A stretch of DNA of 23,114 nt from a virus. Made by a program: the position numbers and the translations under genes. The notes beneath the pieces were generated by a model. That model made no database searches and had not been told where the DNA came from. It saw only the letters and a list, made by a program, of their open reading frames with translations. The DNA lies in the IMG/VR virus record IMGVR_UViG_3300042542_000112, positions 1 through 23,114 of that record; one strand, written 5' to 3'. Shown here in pieces: positions 8,494 through 18,699 of this stretch; within the stretch, counting starts at the first letter, position 1; every line of letters starts with the position of its first letter.

Positions 8494-8981
8494 TACGCTA
8501 CTCCCGAGAGGAACAACGCACGTTCGTCGTTGCGCCGTTTGACTAATCCCGGCAGAACTCTACCACCTGCCTTCGTCCATTTCAGAAACTCGTCAGCGGC
8601 TTCTTCCAGTTCACCACGGTTGGTCTTCATCCGAAGGGAAGAGCGTTGGAGATTGCCGAGGCCCACGTTGAAGGCAAAAGATACGAGAGCATCAAAGACT
8701 CCCTGACGGCCAACAGCAGCAGGGCAAAGTCGAACCACACCACGCTCAAACCGGCCAAGGTCTTGAGCAAGTATTCGGTCCACCTCGTCCATCGTGAGAA
8801 TGCGATCCCACCCTGCGGGTATCGGTAGATCTTTGCGTTCATTAAATGGGATAGCGGTGTGTTTTGGGTCAATCACATGGCCGACACCGACAGTCCACAA
8901 GAGGGCAGGGCAGCGGTAAGGCTTCGTCCGTACCCCCTCGTGATGTTTGATCATGTCAATGGCAGCCTTGGAGACTTTCAC
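8493..8981 (-). CDS. Endolysin, GH24 (T4-type) lysozyme
   Basis: The endolysin is a muramidase that cuts the MurNAc-GlcNAc backbone of peptidoglycan at the end of infection. It has 162 residues from GTG 8981, which overlaps the holin stop by four bases (GTGA); the frame remains open upstream to a TTG at 9011, an unlikely start. The triad matches the lambdoid GH24 pattern E-8aa-(D/C)-5aa-T exactly: E15 in HHEG, C24 in PYRCPALL, T30 in WTVGVGH. Other family marks are ALVSFAFNVGLGNLQRSSL and the C-terminal GLVKRRNDERALFLSG. The length is normal for the family. There is no N-terminal signal-arrest-release membrane segment, so release should depend on the adjacent holin. Cys replaces Asp at the second catalytic position. 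Confidence 0.93.
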   Translation of the reverse strand: MKVSKAAIDMIKHHEGVRTKPYRCPALLWTVGVGHVIDPKHTAIPFNERKDLPIPAGWDRILTMDEVDRILAQDLGRFERGVVRLCPAAVGRQGVFDALVSFAFNVGLGNLQRSSLRMKTNRGELEEAADEFLKWTKAGGRVLPGLVKRRNDERALFLSGVA

Positions 8982-9463
8982 TTCTTGCCAAAAGCCTGCG
9001 TACCAAACCAAAAGGCGATGATCGAAGACAGAATCAACATCTCGTCATCCGAGAATACTTCGGCCATCGCAGCAGCAAACGGCACACCCGTGTTGTAGGC
9101 GTACCAAACACCGGCAATGTTAATGGCAACAAGTTCCAGCACGAAGATGTACGTCACGACTGGACGCACCGATGCGCGGAGATTGATCATCCACTGACTC
9201 GCACCTTTGCCAATCTCCATGTCGTGCTGGTACAGGGCTTGGCGTTCTTCACCTGCCGTCTGAGTTTGGATCTGTTCCAACTTGATCTCTTCGACCCGTG
9301 CCTGAGCAATGAAGCCGCGTTCAGCCAAAGCCAACTCGCGCTCCTTCTGAGCAGCAACCAAGGCCAACTCATGCTTTTTGTCCTGCCGGTCTTGGAAGAT
9401 CTGAAGGATCTTGGGTAGTCCACCCGCGAGGAATGACAGGAACGTACTGACCATCGTCATCAT
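8978..9463 (-). CDS. Holin-like membrane protein (coiled coil plus two or three TM segments)
   Basis: This 161-residue protein starts at ATG 9463 with AGGAG upstream, 3 nt after the previous TAA. An N-terminal amphipathic or weakly hydrophobic segment (residues 4-22, VSTFLSFLAGGLPKILQIF) is followed by a charged coiled-coil region (~25-85, ELALVAAQKERELALAERG). Two clear membrane helices follow: ~100-122 (RPVVTYIFVLELVAINIAGV) and ~142-158 (LILSSIIAFWFGTQAF). This arrangement, with RPVVTY before the first helix and a FWFG near the end, resembles the 3TM holins of gene-transfer-agent and phage clusters. The endolysin overlaps its stop, which supports a lysis role. It would permeabilise the inner membrane to release the endolysin. 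Confidence 0.8.
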   Translation of the reverse strand: MMTMVSTFLSFLAGGLPKILQIFQDRQDKKHELALVAAQKERELALAERGFIAQARVEEIKLEQIQTQTAGEERQALYQHDMEIGKGASQWMINLRASVRPVVTYIFVLELVAINIAGVWYAYNTGVPFAAAMAEVFSDDEMLILSSIIAFWFGTQAFGKK

Positions 9464-9466
9464 GGC

Positions 9467-9634
9467 TTAGCTCCTGCTAGGCGGATAGAACTGCCCGTCT
9501 TGATAAAACCAACCTAGCAAATCGCTCCGAAGACGATCTGTTTGAATCATTTTCGGATTAACAATTTGTGAGTACGTTTGAAGTACCGCTTTTACGATAC
9601 TGCTGTCATTTAATTCAGCGTAGTAATAAACCAT
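9467..9634 (-). CDS. Small tail-fibre-associated protein (55 aa)
   Basis: An ATG at 9634 overlaps the TAA of the preceding gene by one base and opens a 55-residue frame: MVYYYAELNDSSIVKAVLQT at the start, FYQDGQFYPPSRS at the end. A YYA(E/Q)LN start and a C-terminal 'G-W-x-Y-x-DGQF-x-P' pattern are typical of small proteins that follow phage fibre genes, some resembling tail-fibre assembly proteins. The holin's AGGAG ribosome-binding site lies within its last codons. The gene fills an otherwise empty 170-bp gap, and the overlap on one side and tight spacing on the other support it. Its function is unknown; fibre accessory or chaperone is a guess. Confidence 0.8.
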   Translation of the reverse strand: MVYYYAELNDSSIVKAVLQTYSQIVNPKMIQTDRLRSDLLGWFYQDGQFYPPSRS

Positions 9635-9918
9635 TAATAGAACTCCACTACTTCGTACGACACGATTGTTCCGTTAGCATTTCCAGATCTGATTGCAGCA
9701 ACTTGAGTACTGCTATCAAATTCCATTCGGCACAGAATGTCAGCGGCTGCCGATACGCCGCCGGGGTTGGCGGAACCTAAATAATTTATGTATGCCTTGG
9801 ACAAATTTACGGCTGAAATTGTTGCCGTGTTGAAGTAACTACTTGTAGCAATAGTAATCAATCCGCGCTGAACAGACTTGATACCGGTTTGCGGCAAAAA
9901 CTGCGTCAAAGTACTCAT
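9634..9918 (-). CDS. Small putative tail/fibre protein (94 aa)
   Basis: I chose ATG 9918, which overlaps the previous TGA as ATGA; an upstream in-frame ATG at 9930 would add four residues. The product is 94 residues, beta-rich, with the N-terminal stretch TGIKSVQRGLITIATSSYFN, a KAYINYLGS segment and the C-terminal TIVSYEVVEFY. Proteins with 'SVQRG.ITI...Y.VVEF' are familiar small companions of phage fibre genes. It has no signal peptide or membrane helix. It probably decorates or caps the fibre made by the gene just upstream; that is inferred from position only. Confidence 0.82.
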   Translation of the reverse strand: MSTLTQFLPQTGIKSVQRGLITIATSSYFNTATISAVNLSKAYINYLGSANPGGVSAAADILCRMEFDSSTQVAAIRSGNANGTIVSYEVVEFY

Positions 9919-11225
9919 GTGAAAACCCATCCTCTAGTGGCGTCGGCATATCGCAGTTGGATGCCTGCGTATGCAGCGTTGATCGTCATATCTTCAGCAA
10001 TACTGTTGATGTTTTGTCCGTTACGGGCAACGACGTTATCGGTTCTGCCATTTGCAACCGTAATCCAGACCACGCTACCCGCAGAGGGTGAAGTTGGCAA
10101 AGTAACTGTAGTTGCCGAGGCGTTTGTCAAAACGTAGTGATTGCTCGCTACCGCCGTTTGAGTCGTACCCGACACGATGTTCATCGTGGGCAGACCTGCC
10201 GAAGCAAGCGTGATGCTGCCAGCATTATTCGTAATGGTCATGCCGGTACCGGCAGTCAGGGTCGATAGAGCAAACCCAGATCCGTTACCAATCAGCAACT
10301 GACCGTTGGTCGGGGTCGAATCTACACCGGTTCCGCCTTCTGCAACACGAAGCGCGTTGGTCAACGTCAGGCTAGTGGCAGAAAAATTCGTACCCGTCAG
10401 GGTCGTGATGTTGGCCGATGTCGCGCTGAACTGCGCTCCGCTTGCCAGAACAACTGCGCCTGTACCCGTGCTAGATCCGATGCTAATCGTGATTGACTGT
10501 GTACCAGTTGATTGAAGCGGTGCAGTCGCGTTGACAGCCGCAATGAATCCGGTGCCCGTTGCCGTGATCGTGATTGACCCAGCAGCGTTAGTGATACCGA
10601 CACCCGGACCACCATTCAACGTGTTGAGGGTAAAGCCTGTGCCGTTACCAACCAGAAGTTGTCCAGCAGACGGAGCAGCGGCACTACCCGTACCGCCCTG
10701 AGCCACACCCAGCGGGTTGGACAACGTGAGGCTTGTAATGACTGCACTAGTTGCACGGAGATTGGTGATCGTGGCTGAGCCAACCGTCAGCGTCGTGATA
10801 TTCGCGCTAGTCCCGTTGATGTAGGAGGTTGCGTCCACAACGTCCGTGCCGTTGCAAACCAGAATCATCTTGATGCCGTTAGGCACCGAAACGCCGGTCT
10901 GACCCGCCACTTTGACCGTAACTTGTCCGGACGAAGTGTTGTTGTAGATGAAGTACAGCTTCTTGTTGGCAGGGACGATCAGGTTGGTGTTCGTTCCACC
11001 CGTGCCGGTCAACTCGATAAACATGTTACGAGCCACGCCCGAAGCACCGTTCGGGATGGTGATACTTACGTCTGTACCCGTAGCAACTGCCTGAGTGACG
11101 TAGCCCGAGATGGCCTGTTCAATCAGCGTACCGAGGTTAGTGTTAGTGGTGTTACCCCACGCACCGGCTTGGTCTCCAGTACCAATAAGCTCGATGGCAA
11201 GGTTAGTTGAATATGTACTAGCCAT
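9915..11225 (-). CDS. Tail fibre protein (436 aa)
   Basis: The start is ATG 11225 with a GAGG ribosome-binding site. The N-terminal ~130 residues (STNLAIELIGTGDQAGAWGN, LYFIYNNTSSGQVTVKVAGQ) are a conserved attachment-type domain known from many phage fibres. The middle has two copies of a GGTG...P..GQLL(I/V)GNG.GF.L.TL module, near residues 175-220 and 315-355, separated by SANITTL / TSLTL beta repeats. The C-terminal ~90 residues (LPTMNIVSGTTQTAVASNHY to GIQLRYADATRGWVF) form a compact beta tip similar to those that end many fibres. There is no S74 chaperone domain. The GGTG module is shared with the 1050-residue fibre. It probably binds the host surface. Confidence 0.9.
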   Translation of the reverse strand: MASTYSTNLAIELIGTGDQAGAWGNTTNTNLGTLIEQAISGYVTQAVATGTDVSITIPNGASGVARNMFIELTGTGGTNTNLIVPANKKLYFIYNNTSSGQVTVKVAGQTGVSVPNGIKMILVCNGTDVVDATSYINGTSANITTLTVGSATITNLRATSAVITSLTLSNPLGVAQGGTGSAAAPSAGQLLVGNGTGFTLNTLNGGPGVGITNAAGSITITATGTGFIAAVNATAPLQSTGTQSITISIGSSTGTGAVVLASGAQFSATSANITTLTGTNFSATSLTLTNALRVAEGGTGVDSTPTNGQLLIGNGSGFALSTLTAGTGMTITNNAGSITLASAGLPTMNIVSGTTQTAVASNHYVLTNASATTVTLPTSPSAGSVVWITVANGRTDNVVARNGQNINSIAEDMTINAAYAGIQLRYADATRGWVFT

Positions 11226-11233
11226 TTAAAACC

Positions 11234-12091
11234 TCACGCCGCAATTACTGTCCAGTTAGGCGTTTGTGAATCATTAACCGGGGTCCACGGACCAGTCGGT
11301 ACCGGAACAATCTTACCCCAAACAAGGACTTGACCCACAGCCCCCGTTGCGCTAACGCCGGTTGGGAAGACCACAGCACCGCCCGTGACAGATACCGTCC
11401 CGACTGCGCCCGACGCAGATACCCCCGTGACCGGGGCGGTAGCCGATGCTGCTGCCGTAGCCGTACCAAGTTGGCCTGTACCTTCAACGCCCGTGACGGC
11501 AAGAACTTGATCGGTAATAACAGTGACATTTCTTACGCTTGCAAAGCCTATAACTGGGAACAGTTCAACCCCAGCACTAGCTACAACCGTGACATCACCA
11601 ACTTGGCCTGTGGTCTCGACACCTGTGACAGGGACATCGACGACAATCGCAACTGCAACCGTACCAACTTCGCCGGTAGCCTCGACGCCTGTGACAACCA
11701 AAACCTGATCGGTGACAACGAAGACCGTACCCAGTTGTCCGTTGGCTTCAACCCCAGACGGAAATGCGACCGCTTCTGCTACAACCGTAACATTGCCAAG
11801 TTCGCCAGTAGCTTCGACCCCCGTGACATTGACCGGCGCATCCGCAGCAACAGCAACATCGCCAACGAAGCCGGTAGCTTCGACTCCTGTGACTTCAGCC
11901 GCAGTGGTGATGAAGATCTCAACGTTGCCAAGCTGCGCTGTGCTTTGCACCCCATTTGGGAATATGTCTGCTTGGGCTATAACAAGGACATCACCAAGCT
12001 GACCGGTGGCACTTACCCCAGTTACGGATACAAAAGCGTTACCGTCCGTAGCAGCAAACGGCGCGGCAGCAAATGGGGTAAAGCCAAGCAT
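11234..12091 (-). CDS. Repeat-built beta-type virion protein (11 x ~22 aa)
   Basis: This 285-residue protein starts at ATG 12091, 3 nt after the sulfotransferase stop. After a short N-terminus (MLGFTPFAAAPFAATDGNAF), eleven units of 21-23 residues begin at residues 23, 44, 67, 89, 110, 133, 155, 178, 199, 221 and 242. Their consensus is (V/F)(T/P)GVEATGxxGxVxV. Every second or third unit starts FP instead of VT, and unit 8 is decayed (FPVIGFASVRNVTV). The C-terminus (TGPWTPVNDSQTPNWTVIAA) is a Trp-rich cap I have seen ending other phage structural proteins. Regular short beta repeats suggest a stacked beta rod or solenoid, probably a fibre or spike component. No enzymatic motif is visible. 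Confidence 0.85.
   Translation of the reverse strand: MLGFTPFAAAPFAATDGNAFVSVTGVSATGQLGDVLVIAQADIFPNGVQSTAQLGNVEIFITTAAEVTGVEATGFVGDVAVAADAPVNVTGVEATGELGNVTVVAEAVAFPSGVEANGQLGTVFVVTDQVLVVTGVEATGEVGTVAVAIVVDVPVTGVETTGQVGDVTVVASAGVELFPVIGFASVRNVTVITDQVLAVTGVEGTGQLGTATAAASATAPVTGVSASGAVGTVSVTGGAVVFPTGVSATGAVGQVLVWGKIVPVPTGPWTPVNDSQTPNWTVIAA
11318..12025 (-). repeat. Eleven degenerate ~66-bp coding repeats
   Basis: These are tandem units encoding the VTGVEATG-type 21-23-residue repeat of the 285-residue protein. At the DNA level they share short blocks read on the plus strand as 'cctgtgac' and 'ccagtagcttcgac'-like sequence. The repeats leave a long antisense frame open on the plus strand. Confidence 0.8.
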
Positions 12092-12094
12092 TCG

Positions 12095-12637
12095 CTAGTA
12101 TTCCTTACCTAGTGCGTTCTTCGCAAACGCGTAGTCGGCGGCGTAGTAATCACGAACAAACTGCTTGATGTCGTCTGTTACCTCTACCACCATACTTGAA
12201 ACGTTCAATTTAGGCACGGGTATGTCTGAACGCCCGTACCGTTCACCAAGTGCTTTTACCTCTTCATTAAATCTTTCAAAGTTCAAAACCGTCATGTTTG
12301 GATAGTCAAGCCAATCAATTTGTTTTGCTAGAAGAACGCCGACATTTAAATCTAAAAATTCATTTGGAGTAATTGTTTTACCAAGTCTTTTAAGCATTTT
12401 TATTATGCTTACATATCTATCCAATGGATTTCTAAAAAATCCATACATTTTGTAATTTGCAAGATTTGAATGTATAGCAATTAAATTTTTTGGAAACGGG
12501 TGTCCTATGTTACTCACACTAAAATCTTTGTCCGGCACAAACTTGAAATCTAGCTTCCGCAAATACAAAACAAGACTGGTTGTGCCAGTCTTGGGGGGCA
12601 ACACAAAAGCTACTTTTGTAGGCTTGTGAAACAACAT
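12095..12637 (-). CDS. Sulfotransferase-like protein (PAPS-dependent family)
   Basis: The product has 180 residues; ATG 12637 overlaps the preceding TAA by one base. The 5'-phosphosulfate-binding loop is clear at residues 15-22 (PKTGTTSL, after the strand VAFVLP). The 3'-phosphate site is clear at 69-80 (RNPLDRYVSIIK). His46 and His56 between them are possible catalytic or structural residues. The C-terminal helix (FVRDYYAADYAFAKN) matches the usual end of the family-2 sulfotransferase fold. At 180 residues it is shorter than typical cellular members but has both cofactor sites. Its base composition is strikingly AT-rich: 31 of 120 bases in 12361-12480 are G or C, against 59 of 120 in 11461-11580. 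This suggests recent acquisition. It lies inside the fibre cassette, so a fibre, capsid sugar or host surface polymer is the plausible acceptor; the substrate is unknown. Confidence 0.87.
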   Translation of the reverse strand: MLFHKPTKVAFVLPPKTGTTSLVLYLRKLDFKFVPDKDFSVSNIGHPFPKNLIAIHSNLANYKMYGFFRNPLDRYVSIIKMLKRLGKTITPNEFLDLNVGVLLAKQIDWLDYPNMTVLNFERFNEEVKALGERYGRSDIPVPKLNVSSMVVEVTDDIKQFVRDYYAADYAFAKNALGKEY

Positions 12638-13179
12638 TACGGTAGGTCCATTATCTCATCCGCAGACGGTGCCGGTATCCAGCGCAGATTCTCCTCATCC
12701 CATTTGTAGTGTTTTGGTCCGAACGGAACGCCGTCATCTGGATACGGCACGGGCGCAACCCATCTGGAGGGAAGCGGATAAAGTTGCAATATCCATGATG
12801 GATATGGGGGCTTGGGTACTTCAATCCATGAAACTGTTGGTTCGTTCCAAGTATATGCCCCGTCAGTTGGCATCGGGATAGGTGGCTCCCATTCAACCGT
12901 CTGTGTGTTCAATACCCACGAAGGGTTGCTAACGGGTTTTGGCGGAACGAATGCGTCAAGCTCTACACTATATGTGTAGCCAATACCTGCAAAATGTTTT
13001 CTAAAACTACTGTTGTAGCTAGTCTGTTTCCAAACTGTATCTTGCCCATACAGCGACTGGCAAAAAACTACACCAATAGGTTCTGATTCTGGGAATGGTA
13101 AATTATCAATAGCTCCATTAGCGACTACGATGACATCGACCACTAAATTCTGAGCATCAATTTTTGCAAAGTGCGCCAT
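12637..13179 (-). CDS. Trp/Pro-repeat virion-associated protein (180 aa)
   Basis: I start it at ATG 13179 (MAHFAKIDAQNLVVDVIVVA), 2 nt after the stop of the Gly-rich protein; the in-frame GTG at 13194 lies within that gene and is less likely. Residues 1-80 form a domain with QTSYNSSFRKHFAGIGYTY, a well-known pattern in cyanophage- and pelagiphage-type structural proteins. Two diverged copies of a W/P unit follow, residues ~87-119 (PSWVLNTQTVEWEPPIPMP) and ~127-170 (PSWILQLYPLPSRWVAPVPY). Each ends in an acidic, Trp-containing YxWxE segment. It overlaps the sulfotransferase start, so the two are probably co-translated. Its function is unknown. Confidence 0.83.
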   Translation of the reverse strand: MAHFAKIDAQNLVVDVIVVANGAIDNLPFPESEPIGVVFCQSLYGQDTVWKQTSYNSSFRKHFAGIGYTYSVELDAFVPPKPVSNPSWVLNTQTVEWEPPIPMPTDGAYTWNEPTVSWIEVPKPPYPSWILQLYPLPSRWVAPVPYPDDGVPFGPKHYKWDEENLRWIPAPSADEIMDLP

Positions 13180-13181
13180 GG

Positions 13182-14192
13182 CTACGAATTCCACACGACT
13201 GAGCCGGAGCCGTTAAACACGTAAATCTTGTACCCGCCACTTGTTGTAACAGAGGGGGAGCCAGTTGTTGTGCCGGTAGAGTAAGTATCTGAATGGCGGA
13301 ATATCACAACTCCTGAACCGCCGGTACCAGCAGTAGTGTTGTAACCGGGGCCAGCGCCACCGCCGCCGCCAGTATTTGCAGTTCCATTTAGAGTACCGAA
13401 GTAATTACCACCGCCGCCGGTACCGCCTCCCGCATCCGCTCCATATGCACCAGCACCGCCACCGCCACGAGTGACAGAAGAACCTGTAATGGACGATGCG
13501 GTACCATCACCGCCGCCACTCAAGCCATCTGTTCCACCGGCCTCTCCAGCGCCGCCACCGCCGCCACCGCCGCCACTACCATAGTTTGCAAATTGACCGG
13601 CGTTACCTTGTCCAGAAGTTCCGCCACCAGCAGCACTAGCACTTTGTGAATATACGTTGTATTGGAATATATATTGTGAGTTGGAGTTTCCTCCGCCAGA
13701 CCCACCTGTTGCGCCGTTCGTAATAACCGAAAGTGGTTGTGCCGATCCACCACCGCCACCGCCAGTAGAAGTAACACTGAACGCAGATGAATTGCTACCG
13801 TTTCCGGCTGTTTGGCTACCAACAGAAGCCCCAGCGCCACCGCCGCCGACAGTAATTGTGTACGTGGTGCTTTGACTGATTGACGCGCTTCCGGTTCTAT
13901 ATCCGCCAGCACCCGCACCGCCAGCATTACCGCCACCGTATTCAGATGGCCCGTAATACACGCCGTAGCTCCAGCCGCCACCACCACCACCGGCAATAAT
14001 CAAGTATTCAACTTGTGGAGGCCCGTTGTACGCGGATTTGCCCCACAGGTCACTCATTGAAATTTGACCAGAGGCTTTACCTGCGAGCGTACGCACGTTC
14101 GCTTGGTTCAACGAGATTTGAGTAGTAGCGGCTAAGCTAAGCTCAACGTTTACTTGCGAAAGCGATATTGATCCTGATGCCGGAAGTGGCAT
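13182..14192 (-). CDS. Glycine-rich tail fibre / adhesin
   Basis: This 336-residue protein starts at ATG 14192, 3 nt after the large fibre's stop. Residues 1-55 (SISLSQVNVELSLAATTQIS, SGQISMSDLWGKSA) are a short N-terminal module common in phage fibres, probably for virion attachment. After VEYLIIAGGGGGG, residues ~68-300 are a long Gly-rich domain with loops such as AGAGGYRTGS, GGGGAGASVG and SVTRGGGGAGAY. The C-terminus (GGSGVVIFRHS, then GYKIYVFNGSGSVVWNS) closes the domain. Polyglycine-helix sandwiches of this type form receptor-binding tips, for example in some T-even-like adhesins. The exact fold here is inferred. The site is probably hypervariable among relatives. Confidence 0.88.
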   Translation of the reverse strand: MPLPASGSISLSQVNVELSLAATTQISLNQANVRTLAGKASGQISMSDLWGKSAYNGPPQVEYLIIAGGGGGGWSYGVYYGPSEYGGGNAGGAGAGGYRTGSASISQSTTYTITVGGGGAGASVGSQTAGNGSNSSAFSVTSTGGGGGGSAQPLSVITNGATGGSGGGNSNSQYIFQYNVYSQSASAAGGGTSGQGNAGQFANYGSGGGGGGGGAGEAGGTDGLSGGGDGTASSITGSSVTRGGGGAGAYGADAGGGTGGGGNYFGTLNGTANTGGGGGAGPGYNTTAGTGGSGVVIFRHSDTYSTGTTTGSPSVTTSGGYKIYVFNGSGSVVWNS

Positions 14193-14195
14193 GGC

Positions 14196-17348
<3,153 letters not shown>

Positions 17349-17360
17349 GTAACCCTCCTA

Positions 17361-17816
17361 TTAAGCGATACGCAGAATAGCAGTCGAAGCCGCAGCAGCC
17401 GGGAACTGGATGGTGAAGTTACCCGCCGTCGAGGTCTTGTCACCACCAAACGCCAGCACCGCCACAGCCTTGTTACCCTGAGTCGAGTTATAGATCAAAG
17501 CACCGTTGGCCGTGATCGTTGCGCTTGGGAAGGTCAAATCATCGAAGTCGATGAAAGCCGTCGTGCTGCTAGAAGTCGGCACCTGCGAGATCGTCAGCGT
17601 CAGCCCACCCGCCGTGTAGTTCGTACCAGACGAGGAGACTTCATCAGCCGAAGAGTAAGCCGTGGTAGCGGCACTCAACGTAGCCGACGAAGTATAAAGG
17701 GCCAGCTTGAACACATCCGCAGCCGTCGAAGCGCGGATCACGCCGGTACCAAAGTTGTGGATGCCGTCAAGGATCTCAACCTTGAACGACGTTGCCATTG
17801 CTTGAGTAATAGCCAT
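17361..17816 (-). CDS. Putative virion structural protein (151 aa)
   Basis: ATG 17816 overlaps the previous TAA by one base. The product begins MAITQAMATSFKVEILDGIH and is rich in Ser, Thr and Ala. It has the segments VFKLALYTSSATLSAATTAY, NYTAGGLTLTI, ALIYNSTQGNKAVAVLAFGG and a C-terminal AGNFTIQFPAAAASTAILRI. This is a conserved family that I recognise from many aquatic phage contigs, usually beside fibre or connector genes and labelled only as structural. It has no signal peptide or membrane helix. Its position between connectors and fibres suggests a tail or decoration subunit, but the precise role is unknown. Confidence 0.85.
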   Translation of the reverse strand: MAITQAMATSFKVEILDGIHNFGTGVIRASTAADVFKLALYTSSATLSAATTAYSSADEVSSSGTNYTAGGLTLTISQVPTSSSTTAFIDFDDLTFPSATITANGALIYNSTQGNKAVAVLAFGGDKTSTAGNFTIQFPAAAASTAILRIA

Positions 17817-18064
17817 TAGAGGTCTCCAATTAAATGTGCGATTTCCGCATAGCCTTGTTGATCTAGTTTCTTACATATCATCTTGCGCTCGGCTGCTTGA
17901 GCCTCGCTCAGATACTTCACCAGCCAATAATGCAGTGCTTCCTTTGAGTCGGCACTGAGTATGCGGTTAGCCGCACGTTCTGCAATTTCTTCAACAGTGT
18001 GCTCACGGTTATCCGTGGTCTGTACAAACACACTGCCAATCTCTGATCCGCCTACGAAACTCAT
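17816..18064 (-). CDS. Small conserved phage protein (82 aa), unknown function
   Basis: ATG 18064 overlaps the adaptor gene stop by four bases (ATGA). The N-terminus (MSFVGGSEIGSVFVQTTDNR, then EHTVEEIAERAANRIL) is followed by two helical segments (SKEALHYWLVKYLSEAQAAE; ICKKLDQQGYAEIAHLIGDL). It is predicted to be soluble and alpha-helical. The tight overlaps on both sides tie it to the adaptor and the 151-residue virion protein. I recall similar small helical proteins in this position in related phages. A head-completion or assembly role is only a guess. Confidence 0.82.
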   Translation of the reverse strand: MSFVGGSEIGSVFVQTTDNREHTVEEIAERAANRILSADSKEALHYWLVKYLSEAQAAERKMICKKLDQQGYAEIAHLIGDL

Positions 18065-18699
18065 GTCACAGGAATCCTAGCTTGTCCAGAACGGTACGCA
18101 TCCTGACGATCCAAGCCGTCACCGAGGCGCTTCAACTGACCAAGGGCTTCTTGGTACTTGTTCTCGTAGTACGCCATCATGTCCTCAGCACCCTTCAAGT
18201 AGGTGTATGCCTCACGGAGTGAACCGTACAGCAGCACAGACTCAAAGTTGTTACCGAGCCACGACGTACCCGCATCGACAATCGACGTTGGGTAGTAATA
18301 GTAATGCAGTTCGATTGTGTAGGCTGCATCTGGGGTCGGCCCCAGCAACATCGTCGTGTTGTCAAAGATGGAGTAATACGCAGGTTTGCCCGTGCTGGTC
18401 GGAGGCGGATACGCTGCTCGGATGTAGTTCACATCTTTGTTGAGCAGATACTCGTAGTCCTGAGTCACAGGATCAATCACCGCCATCGAGAACGTCGAGA
18501 GCCAATCAGACGGCAGGGACAGATATTGGTTGCCGTTGCTCGTCGTGCCCGTCACGTTTTTACGGATGGCCGGGATCTGAACCGTGTTGTAGATCCGCTC
18601 CTCAGCCAACTGCACGAACGTAGGAATGTTCGCCACGAAGCTCTGCTCCGTAGACTCACAATAGTCCTGAATCAGTGTAGTTAGCTGAGAGTAGTTCAT
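18061..18699 (-). CDS. Phage adaptor / head-tail connector-like protein (gp6-like)
   Basis: I start at ATG 18699 (MNYSQLTTLIQDYCESTEQS), which overlaps the preceding TAA; an upstream TTG would add three residues. The 212-residue product has the pattern of phage adaptor proteins: an N-terminal helical pair ending in FVQLAEERIYNTVQIPAIRK, a beta insertion with YLSLPSDWLSTFSMAVIDP and KPAYYSIFDNTTMLLGPTPD, a YTIELHYYYYP strand, and C-terminal helices (YGSLREAYTYLKGAEDMMAY). Such proteins form the ring below the portal that joins head and tail in podoviruses and siphoviruses. This is the better-supported of the two adaptor-like proteins here. Confidence 0.85.
   Translation of the reverse strand: MNYSQLTTLIQDYCESTEQSFVANIPTFVQLAEERIYNTVQIPAIRKNVTGTTSNGNQYLSLPSDWLSTFSMAVIDPVTQDYEYLLNKDVNYIRAAYPPPTSTGKPAYYSIFDNTTMLLGPTPDAAYTIELHYYYYPTSIVDAGTSWLGNNFESVLLYGSLREAYTYLKGAEDMMAYYENKYQEALGQLKRLGDGLDRQDAYRSGQARIPVT

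Noticed and set aside
11330-12112. 260-codon open frame on the plus strand
   Set aside because: It lies exactly antisense to the 285-residue repeat protein and the end of the sulfotransferase gene. It is open because the coding repeats lack antisense stops, its translation is an irregular Asp/Asn/Cys-rich string, and it has no ribosome-binding site or neighbours.
13340-13990. Repeated ccgccaccg-type words that could suggest a repeat array
   Set aside because: They are simple Gly-codon repeats in the adhesin, with no unique spacers of constant length, so not CRISPR.
13520-13996. 158-codon minus-strand frame
   Set aside because: It is an out-of-frame reading of the Gly-rich adhesin; GGN codons shifted by one or two bases give Val/Ala/Trp strings.
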